A stretch of DNA of 64,000 nt, from assembly GCF_027943255.1 (NCBI RefSeq), contig NC_072896.1, positions 124,527,879 through 124,591,878 of the forward strand, given 5' to 3'. A model generated the notes under the pieces. It was not told the DNA's origin. It saw only the letters and a program-made list of their open reading frames with translations, and did no database searches. The stretch is from Anastrepha obliqua (Eukaryota; Arthropoda; Insecta; Diptera; Tephritidae). Made by a program: the position numbers and the translations under genes. Position 1 is the first letter of the stretch, and the number at the start of each line of letters is the position of its first letter. Shown here piece by piece: positions 55,973 through 64,000 of this stretch.

Positions 55973-57690
55973 ATGGCAAAGAGAAAATTTACGCTGCTTA
56001 CGATAAAAGAAAAAGCTGAAGTGAATGAGGTCCAAGTAAAAGGAACACTCTTAAGATTTCTGAGTTTCCAAAAATGTAAAGGGCGTTATTCATTTGTTTT
56101 GCGGATCAAAGTGTCAAAAACTTACAAATTACAAGCGAAAAGCTAAAAGTGGAAGCAAAGCAGAAAAATTAATAAATAAGAGCGACCACCAACCCGTCCA
56201 TCAACCCATTTTTACACACATTTAACAAAACAAATATAGACCAAACAGCAAATATAAAAGTACAATGGCTTATTTTGGAAGCTCTTACCCGACAAAACCC
56301 TTGTACTCTCAAAAGAAACCTCGGCTCGGGGGCAAAGGATCAGTAAGAAGAGAAGACCGTTAAATGCTTGTACAAATGCTGCTAGTTATCCTAAAGTAAA
56401 AGTAATGGTTATTGAGTGGAATGTCCAGGGTTAGTTAGGGCACGACTTCGCTCTTTCGGTAAGCCTTTCTTACAGCAAATTTATGAGATCTCACACATCG
56501 AGATAAAGAATTTGCTGCTATACTTGGACCTCACTAAATGGATCTGACTTAGAAGCAAACAAAAAGAAAAAAACAAAAAAGCAAGACATCATCTCACGAG
56601 GACAGTGAAAGTAAAGCCATGCTGGTCGCTAATTAGGATTATTTCAGTAATGGTATCCACTTCAAAAACAACAACAACAATTTTTATTGAGAAATCTCCG
56701 AATCTGCGTTCATACAAAAATTTAACTGATATGTCTGTTGTCTACAAAGGAAATAAAAGTGCTTGGACGCCTTTAGACTTATGTGGAGAATGGTTTCACA
56801 GAACAGTTGTTCCAGGAATTCTGTCGTAATCAAAAATTGCTTTAATAAACAGGTAAAATAGTTCCTTTGCGCACAAAATCTTGCGGGGAAAGACCTGCTT
56901 CTCTTACAGAACTGGTCGGCGTGAGGATTGGACCAAACCTGCGCTACGTAAGAGCCCCACAGTGATATCACAACGGACCTGTAACGTCTAAGTGAGTTGA
57001 TCGTACAGACCGACTACCACCATAACCTTACCTAACCTATTGATAAAGCTCCATGCCATCCCAAAGAAGGTGAGTTAAAGAGCTACGACGGCAAAATATC
57101 GTTAATGTGCTTTCCTCCAAACTGTACGGCTCTAATACAGCTTAGGGATCAAAACGTAATAAGACTCACTAAATTGAACTACAAAAAATTCCCCTTAAGG
57201 CACATTGTTGCTCGTGGAGTAACTATCGATGAGTCACTGCGAAATATCGACCCGAAAAATGCAATATGCTTTTAGCTAGTGCTTGGGATGCTTTTACTGC
57301 AACTTCAATTCAGTCATCGTTTCAAAAACTGTTTGAAAAATAGTCTGACTGGGATTGCGACGATATCATTCCTCTTTCGGACTAACGATTAGTAATAGCT
57401 GATGATACATCCAATATTCCTTTCACTGCAACTTTTCTTCGGGAAGTAGAACCATTGCAGCAAGCCTGCTAATCTGAAATCGAACCTCATTCGGAACCCA
57501 CAGCTTTAAATGAAGAATACTGTAATTAAGACGTCGAAATAGTCTGTGAAGGAACTGACGACGTGATGCTAAATACGAATAAAATTACATCGGGGGAGGC
57601 AATATAAGCCTGGATGGGCATAGCAAAACGATGTTATGACGCTTCAGAGGCTCAGACACAGTGTGGTACTGAACAAGCGAGTGTGTAAAA
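55973..57690 (+). pseudogene. Tigger transposase pseudogene
   Basis: N-terminus MAKRKFTLLTIKEKAEVNEV is the CENP-B-type helix-turn-helix start. The middle is decayed; at 56640-56828 a frame reads IEKSPNLRSYKNLTDMSVVY, KGNKSAWTPLDLCGEWF, the DDE region before the second Asp. After the LINE insert it continues with IDKAPCHPKEGELKS (Asn/Asp changed in the LLIDNAPCHP motif), FPPNCTALIQLRDQNVI, in which the last catalytic Asp of the QPMDQ motif is kept, then KLNYKKFPLRHIVARGV. An acidic tail follows (PHSEPTALNEEYC). Stops and frameshifts: inactive. Confidence 0.82.
56845..57038 (+). mobile_element. LINE 3' UTR fragment inserted in Tigger
   Basis: The Tigger reading frame is interrupted here. The insert has GATATCACAACGGACCTGTA and CTAAGTGAG, the same kind of 3' UTR as the LOA-like end at 48.5 kb, and ends ATAACCTTACCTAACCTATT. 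TTAATAAA before and TTGATAAA after the insert are a possible 8-bp duplication with one mismatch. Confidence 0.68.
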
Positions 57691-57878
57691 AACAAACCAA
57701 GATCGAAAATGTCTTCAATTTCAAATAAAACCTATCGCCTAAAAGTGTATTTAATTAATAAATTAAAAAGCAAATATATTTGAATTGGATATGGAAAAAA
57801 ACCTCAGTACTTGCGACAACCTCGAAACTTGCACCGAGCCCGGTTTTTATTACGTGCAAGAATGGAGGTTCTACTGTA

Positions 57879-58139
57879 AATGTATCCAAGGCTCAAGATA
57901 GTAGCGACAGAGTGAAAACAATTTTTTGTTTTTGCTTTTGTTACCTAGAATGTAAAAATTTACAAACAAAGAGCATAGCTTAAAGTAATAGAGTAACAGA
58001 ATTGCGATTATTTTGAGATGCTCGAAAACTTTATTAAACGTAACTCTAGCAGATGAATCTGCCTTAAAACTTAATGCAACGGGTGAATTTGCCTGCGAAA
58101 TGCAACTGGGTGTTCCGAACAACAATAGAAGAATAAGGT
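57879..58139. other. Unassigned sequence
   Basis: No feature recognised between the Tigger end and the LOA copy. Confidence 0.35.
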
Positions 58140-59050
58140 AGGAAAAGAGGCATGAAATTTAGCTTCAACCCGCTTCATATATTTACCGACGGCTCGAAAA
58201 TGTTGGATGGAGTAGATGCACGGATTTATTGCACAGAGCTAAGCATCAAGCGGCCATTTAAGCTCTCTGACCTCCGAAGTATCTTTCAAACAGAAGTCTT
58301 TGCTGTAGAAAGGCTGCAGAAATAGCATCGATAAAGTCAATGAACTCATATGAAGTTTCATCTCAAAACGTTCTTAAGAGTAATGAAGCCACAGAGGGAC
58401 TAGCCGCAGACAGACGGCTGCACATCTATTGGGTACTCGGACATAAAGGCATTGCAGGAAACGAAATTGTAGATGAGATTGCCAAAAGCGCTGTTTGCAT
58501 GCTATTTGGACAAGAAAATGACAAACTGACGCCTTTAAATACGACATGCAATGCGATCGTGGCGGGCATGAACATACGGATAAACAGGGAGTGTAACCAC
58601 TTGTAAAACCGCGGAAATCACATGTACACAGAATGCAGAGAAATACGTCAGATTCGCACTAGCTCTGTCTAGAAAGGAAAGCAGAACTATCGTAGGTAAA
58701 CTGACAGGCCACAATTTGCTAGTGGCACACGCATACAAAATAGGAATCGCAAATAAGTTAACTGCAGATTTTTCTATGAACTGGAACAGAGGAAAATTCT
58801 AGACCACCTTTTATGTTCTTGCCCTGTATTAGCTAGAACCCGAATATAATGCTTCACAATATGAGGGGTTGGAATGTATCTTAGGGTTTGAGCTTCAGTT
58901 CTTACTTAGATTCGCAAAGGATGCAGACTTGCTACAAGAAGTCTACTACGAAGAAACGTAAGGGTCAAGCTCCATATGGTCCAACTAAGGACCAGTATGT
59001 CTATGTTATGGCTTTCAGCCAGCCAGGTCAACCTAACCTAACCTAACCTA
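58140..59050 (+). mobile_element. LOA-like LINE (second subfamily), 5'-truncated
   Basis: Plus-strand RNase H: HIFTDGSKMLDGVDARIYCT (first Asp), SIFQTEVFAVERLQK (Glu), then a deletion covering most of the second-Asp block, then in another frame IYWVLGHKGIAGNEIVDEIA (His and last Asp). The tail has LSRKESRTIVGKLTGHNLLV. Ends in CAACCTAACCTAACCTAACC at 59029-59048. Resembles the copy at 51993. Confidence 0.82.
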
Positions 59051-59077
59051 TCGCGCCAATCAAGAAGAAGAAAAAGC
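59051..59077 (+). mobile_element. RTE 3'-terminal stub
   Basis: CGCGCCAATCAAGAAGAAG directly after the LOA tail matches the last bases of the RTE LINE (GCGCCAATTAAGAAGAAG at 50852). Either a minimal RTE insertion or the remains of an RTE end into which the LOA copy inserted. Confidence 0.6.
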
Positions 59078-61058
59078 AGAAACTACTTAGGAAAATATCA
59101 AATATTTAAAAAATCAAATGTTAGTGCTTAACAACTACTTGAAACCTTTCTAATTTGCCGACGGCAGTTTATCAGCGCTTTACTCGCTTTCATGCGTAGA
59201 CATTTACCAGCAGTGGATCTCACATTTTCACTCCAACTTGAGTCAAAAACCTGTCAAGCCGCCTCGGCTGCCAAATTAAAAGAGTAGAGCAAAAAACACA
59301 AAAAAAGGGCAAACAACTATTTATATATGTATATAGATATTTGTAGTATCAGTTATGTACACCCATCGAAGTATTCATGTGCACTCAAATCGAAGTAGCA
59401 TCACCAGCATTACAACAACAAACCCCGATATGTACTCGTACATGTCGAGGTGTGCGTTGAAACGAACGTGGGGCGCTGCTTAGGCTGGGGCGTGGAATGG
59501 TGGCGAGGTGCTGAAGATGTAGTTAACTGGTTGCGCAAGGCGATCGTCAGTTCGTCAGTGGTTAAACCAGTTTGCTCAAGTTGTAGAAGTTAACAACTTT
59601 GCGCATCTTTGCCACAACTCGGTGTGAGATGTCTGATTTGGCTCTACAAGCGCCCGTATGTACATACACACACATTTGCAGTTTCATGTGTGTAGTTGTC
59701 AAGGTGTTGGATGTTGGATGTTGGATGTGGATGCAAAGAAGTGTGTGCAGACGAATCAGTTCAGTTTTTGTTATCTGCTCTTTTCTTGTTGGTGGAGCGA
59801 CACGATTTATTTATACGGGTAACGCCCATTTAAGTGCTTGAAGCTTTCCTCTGTCTTTACTTCAAAGGCTTCTCTTCGCTCGCATTTGGTGTGGCTTGAA
59901 GAGTTGTTGAAAAAATGGCTGCTGCTTTTTAGTTTGTAAATTCTTTTCTGCGCAAAGGCGTCAACGAACAGGACATTTGGTTGAAAGAAAAAAAAAATTG
60001 TAACTCTAACCTGTGAAATTGATCGGTCTTTAATGGCGTAAACAAAACCGCTGATCTCTGCGAGCGTTGCATGGAAGAAACTTTAAATAAAGTTAATCCC
60101 GTTTGCATGGTTGCTTTGAGATGGCTTGTGAGTTCTTCGCACAGATGCGCCATTAGCTGCATCCTGAGCGCACAAGTGCCGCTTGAGTTGGATGTTCGCA
60201 GTCTTCATAATTCCGCATATCCTTTTACCCTAGCGCTGCTTGTGTCTTCCTTTTTGATCTTCCCATATGCTATCATCAAAATGGAACTCAAATAGCATTT
60301 CAGCATACATTTGCCTGTGCCGAGTCGTCCATACGTTCAGAATTTGTTTAGTTATTCATATTATTTTGGTTGCAAACGGATTTATGCTCAAGACGGAATG
60401 ATCTGTTACGGTGTCGGTGTGTGTCGGTGATGATTTTTTATCTTGTAAACGATGTGGATTAGCAGGCTTAAATATTACACACTTGCCTGGAAAACTTCAC
60501 GCCTTTTAGGTTGTAATTAATTTTACTACTATTTCCTGCGTGAGCAATTCGGCGCATGAGTTTGTGTTGAGATTTTCTTTCATTTTTTATTAGTGCCTTT
60601 GTTGCTCAAATTACAAAGCAGCATTTTTTCTGAATTTGGTTACACAAATCTGTGCATATGCGCGTTAGAATACATAAGCATTGACATGCACACTTATGTG
60701 TGTGTGCCCGCTGCCCTTTTGTAGGCGTGTTGTGTAATCTGCGCCTTGGTTTGTGGCGACTTTCGACACAACTTGTCATTTCTACGATTTTCCTTGCTTT
60801 TCAAAAATTTTCATTTTCTTCTTCTCGGTTTACTTTATGTTTTACACGGTTTTCACTTAATTTTTAAATGATTTCTCATCCCTCGTTTTGGGGTATTGTG
60901 CGGTGCATTGTTTTCGGTGTTTGCAATTATTACAAAAACAATTGTATAGATTTAATATTTATTTAATATTGGCGCGAAGAAAAGTGAAATTGCAAGTACA
61001 ATACATATCTGCTAAAAACCTTAATGGAAAGGATGAAATATGCGAAATACTTGCATAT
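59078..61058. other. Unique-looking non-coding DNA
   Basis: Host-type sequence with no defensible gene; a GTTGGATGTTGGATGTTGGAT repeat near 59703-59726. Open frames at 59599, 60071 and 60888 have no motifs. Confidence 0.45.
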
Positions 61059-61060
61059 AT

Positions 61061-61956
61061 AGGGTGGGCCATATAGCGTTTGCTTTTTGAACCACCTATT
61101 TTTTTGAGAATGGTAACACAAATGACATGTCAAATGTGTTCATGATTTACTTAAGGGTTTGACATTTACGAAATGGGACGCTATACGCGTCAAACAAAAT
61201 TGGGAAATATTGAAAACCTATTTCCAAAGTGGTGAGTCTTCTTTTTCTTTTCTGATTTTCACATCGGAGGCTACGTCAATAAGCAAACTTGTCGGATTTG
61301 GGGCTCAGAAAATCCACACGTTACTGTAGAGAAGCAAATGCATCCACAACGAGTCACTGTTTGGTGCGGTTTTTGGTCTGGCCGCTTCATCGGGCCATTT
61401 TTTTTCGAAAATGAGCGAGGAGCCGCGGTTACAGCAAATGGCGAGCGTTACCGTGACATGCTCAACGAGTTGTTTCCAAAAATTGAAGAGAATGACATGG
61501 ACGACATTTGGTTTCAACAGGACGGTGCAACTTGTCACACTGCCAAAGTTACACTCGAACTTTTGGCTACCGTTTTTGAAAACCGAATAATCAGCCGAAA
61601 TTCCGATATCAACTGGCCGCCTCGGAGCTGTGATTTAAGCCCATTGGACTATTTTTTGTGAAGAGCCGTTAAGGACAATTGCTATTCGAACCATCCAGAG
61701 ACGATTGATGCTTTAAAACACGAAATCGAAGTTGCCATTCATGAAATTGGAGCCCAAACAATCGAAAATGTGCTTAAAAATTGGGTTGATCGAATGGCCT
61801 ACTGTAAAGCCAGTCATGGCAGTCATTTGAACAATATTATTTTTTATTCGTAAATGATAATGTTCAATCTTCAAAATAAAAAAAAAAGTTTGAAAAAATA
61901 TTGATTAGTTTTTTTATAGCCGATTCAAAAAGCAAATTTTACATGGCCCATCCTCC
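61061..61956 (+). mobile_element. DD41D-type mariner with internal deletion
   Basis: Left end GGGTGGGCCATATAGCGTTT and right end, reverse complemented, GATGGGCCATGTAAAATTTG share GGGCCAT and GCTTTTTGAA; TIRs are about 30-45 bp, imperfect. Transposase: start MGRYTRQTKLGNIENLFPKW at 61173, then a deletion of the helix-turn-helix region, then GGYVNKQTCRIWGSENPHV, RVTVWCGFWSGRFIGPFFFE, WFQQDGATCHTAKVTLELL and NWPPRSCDLSPLDYF. Between the second Asp (QQD) and the last (LDYF) I count 41 residues, hence DD41D. TGA replaces Trp after LDYFL. C-terminus ENVLKNWVDRMAYCKASHGS is intact. Confidence 0.88.
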
Positions 61957-61978
61957 TTGATCAAAAACTTCTCGGAAC

Positions 61979-62460
61979 AATCGCCAGGTGGACTTGAATT
62001 TGCAACAGCGTTTTTTAAATAAATTTTGCGTTAAAAATGGATTTAATGGTGGGAAAACTTTCGAAATGTTGAGAAACTGTTTTGGTAATGATGCTCTGAA
62101 GAAAATAGCCGTTTGCGAGTGACATGAGCGCTTCAGAAGAGATCGTAAGCCCATTGAGGTTGACGAAAGTACGGGCAGCACGTCAATACCGAAAACTGAA
62201 AAGCGCCGTCTTGGTGCAAAGTTGGTCAATTGTCCTGAACGACCAGAATTTCATTCAAAAATGGACCCTATTTATATCGCCAAAGACATGATTTCTAAGG
62301 CTAAATCCCACCCAACATTTATCAAACCCATCACTATTGGCGCCGAGTGTCATTATTATCGAAATTAACGAAACGAATACCATCCTACAGCCATCGAATT
62401 CACCAGATATGGCTCCCTGCGATATTGGCTATTACAGTTCCAGAAATGTTTCGAGAGCTG
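61979..62460 (+). pseudogene. Mariner remnant (irritans/SETMAR-like)
   Basis: Plus strand reads NLQQRFLNKFCVKNGFNGGK, TFEMLRNCFGNDALKKIAVC, then a linker (RFRRDRKPIEVDESTG), then a large loss and ETNTILQPSNSPDMAPCDIG with the third Asp motif. The first two catalytic regions are lost or unreadable. It starts 22 bp after the preceding mariner. Confidence 0.65.
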
Positions 62461-62589
62461 CCGATAATATTACCCTGGTGGCTGGTGACTTAGGGTCACA
62501 TTTAGGCTTATGAAGAACTACAGTACGAACTAATATATTGGATAAAAGAGTGACGATAAAAACGGGATAACGGGAAAGGAACTAAGATG

Positions 62590-62760
62590 AATCTAAGAAA
62601 ACAGTCTTTCACTATCTTAGTGAGTGCCCAAGTATCGTTGCTCTACAACATAGAATACTGGGGGAATTCTCGATGGGCAACTTGAAAAAAATTACAGAAA
62701 AGAAAATAGACGACACAGCAGATTCATAGCCAAATCAAGATGGTTGGACTAATAAAAAGT
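62590..62760 (+). mobile_element. LINE C-terminal fragment
   Basis: Reads FHYLSECPSIVALQHRILGE then GNLKKITEKKIDDTAD, the tail following the Cys/His motif in LOA-like ORF2 (compare HLLCHCPALSRRRFAILGK at 24.9 kb). No RNase H and no tail visible. Confidence 0.6.
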
Positions 62761-63049
62761 AGTGGTTCTACAAGTTGTATTATATTTCAAAATGGAGCCT
62801 TTTGTGCTAATTGGGTCTGGGCTGTATTACTCAGACAACACCTCAGCCACCACCGCCAAAAGGAACGGTAATGCTTTAAAAGAATAATTAGAGGGCCACT
62901 TAGAACTATGTACGAGTAATTGGAAATTCCAAACAATGACTCATATTTCATGGTTTCTCACGCATCCCTACCCCTTGCCTACAGTATCGACTTTTCCAGC
63001 TTGATAATCTTCTTGATAATCGATTCATGAGCAGAACAAACTTGGGCGA
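62761..63049. other. Unassigned sequence
   Basis: No feature recognised. Confidence 0.35.
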
Positions 63050-63612
63050 AGCATCCGTTTTTGTTTGTTTGTTTGCTTCCTTTATTCACTCCTCTCGGGA
63101 GCATAGGACCTCGACAAGACTCTGATTTCTGACAGGGTAGGGGATTAGCCTGCCGCTACCAGTCCTAAGTAGTGGGAATGCCCACCTGTCGTTGCTTTGG
63201 AACAACGTCTTCTTACTGCTTGAAGCGCCATCTGTGTTTCACATTTTTCTACCATAAGGATCGCACAGATGTTTGAGGACTTCGCTAAATTTGGTGTGTC
63301 TGCGCTATTACCGCGGCTGACCGCTTCCTCTTGCTGGCGCCACTGATGCAATGTTTAATTGTGTGTTTTTCTTTGTTTTTGCTTGTTTTAGCAGCCACAA
63401 TGCAAATAATGCGCTGACTATTGTGTGGGAGTAAGGATGGAAAGGATAAGTTTTTGGGGTTGAGGAATGAGTTTTTTTTTGTTTTTTTAGAAACAGGGAA
63501 AGTAGGTAAATTTTGGAAAAGTGCGTGGACCGTGCTTTACGTGGGATTCGAACCCACAACTTCTGGGATGGCAGGCTAGTGCACTTACGCTAGACTATCG
63601 AAGCCGCGAAGT
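63050..63612 (-). mobile_element. Second tRNA-derived SINE family (S2)
   Basis: Minus strand begins near 63612 with GCGGCTTCGATAGTCTAGCG, a tRNA-like head: A-box-like TAGTCTAGCGTA (two mismatches), then the exact B box GGTTCGAATCC at 63546-63556 within the T-arm-like GTGGGTTCGAATCCCAC. The body (63526-63100) is unrelated to S1. The 3' side ends with GAATAAAGGAAGCAAACAAA and further CAAA units, plus strand TTTGTTTGTTTGCTTCC at 63061-63077. The cloverleaf acceptor stem pairs only partly, so it is not a working tRNA gene. Confidence 0.65.
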
Positions 63613-64000
63613 ATCCTACTGGACCTTAACTGTTTTCCGATCAATGCGCAAAAATATTGTGCAATTTGCTTCGACTACCGCAATATATACCAACTTAAAA
63701 CGCCCACAGGGTTCTAATGAATGCCATGTGCAAACGAGTTAATCCTATCACTTTGAACAGTTTTCGAGATTTGATCTTACTAAGCCAAATATATTTAATC
63801 ACAAATTACACTTCTCACCACTTTCGAGGTTGTACTCCAGTTATAATGAGGAAGCTATTTAGTTCAATGTCTTAGGCCTTGATTTTTTAGGAAGGTAAAA
63901 TAAATTAAAATTTAAATTTAAATCTCTTGTAAAATCGCTTCGAAATAAGATTAGCTGTCTTTCATGATCAGCTGTTGTCTTGACTATTGTGGCTGATGAG
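63613..64000. other. Unassigned AT-rich sequence
   Basis: No feature recognised. Confidence 0.35.

Larger units (their letters stand above)
55373..57876 (+). mobile_element. Tigger/pogo DNA transposon, nearly full length, with inserts
   Basis: Ends are inverted repeats CAGTAGAAGCTCGATTCTTG (left) and CAGTAGAACCTCCATTCTTG (right, reverse complemented), with TA on both sides (55371-55372, 57877-57878). Further inward both ends carry ACTTGCAACA/ACTTGCGACA motifs. The transposase pseudogene lies in the middle. A SINE (55618-55909) and a LINE 3' end (about 56845-57038) have inserted into it. A different family from the pogo element at 48601, whose TIRs share only CAGTAGA. Confidence 0.88.

Noticed and set aside
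63526..63612. A functional tRNA gene on the minus strand
   Set aside because: The B box is exact but acceptor and D stems pair poorly, and the sequence continues into a SINE-like body with a simple tail.

Overview
The window looks like nuclear DNA of an acalyptrate fly, most likely a tephritid fruit fly. The evidence is indirect: AT-rich non-coding DNA with fly-style CA/TG and TACA microsatellites, arthropod-type mariner, Tigger/pogo and Helitron elements, and non-LTR retrotransposons of the LOA, R1, Jockey and RTE types. I see no bacterial operons, rRNA, CRISPR array or functional tRNA, and no host gene I can name. The window is best read as an intergenic or long-intron region that has become a graveyard of nested transposable elements.

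Layout. 1-6 kb: a Jockey-like LINE end split by another LINE end, then SINE copies, one of them split by a 1.7 kb DNA transposon with perfect 22-bp inverted repeats, then a Tc1 remnant. 6-9 kb: mostly unique DNA with one weak candidate secreted peptide. 9.2-14.7 kb: a 1 kb A-rich tract that a Helitron (10257-13088) and a LINE have entered; the Helitron carries a PIF1-type helicase end, a tandem repeat block and an unrecognised ORF with an intron-like segment. 14.7-17.2 kb: unique DNA. 17.3-25.7 kb: a minus-strand RTE/CRE-like LINE broken open by a DD41D mariner (itself holding a small retroposed insert) and by a 4.8 kb LOA-like LINE. 25.7-34 kb: unique DNA plus several mariner remnants, a degraded LINE and a 0.66 kb inverted-repeat element. 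34-39.9 kb: unique DNA, a truncated LOA copy with a 14-bp target duplication, and a deleted mariner. 39.9-44.9 kb: an R1-like LINE interrupted by a MITE, a mariner and a Jockey LINE. 44.9-48.2 kb: unique DNA and a degenerate RNase H-bearing LINE. 48.4-51.8 kb: a three-layer nest (RTE inside a pogo element inside a LOA-like LINE). 52-59 kb: more LOA copies, a mariner, and a Tigger element carrying a SINE and a LINE end. 59-64 kb: unique DNA, two mariners, a LINE end and a second tRNA-derived SINE family.

How the parts relate. Almost every protein-coding trace belongs to a mobile element, and nearly all are broken by stops, frameshifts or deletions. Target-site duplications allow a relative chronology: the SINE at 2843 was present before its DNA transposon, the SINE at 35.8 kb before the LOA copy, the Tigger element before its SINE, the pogo element before its RTE. 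The most informative relation is between the main SINE family and the RTE LINE: their last ~40 nt look alike (a shared CTCGGCCAAA, a short hairpin, then GCGCCAATTA, then a simple repeat), which suggests the RTE machinery mobilises the SINE.
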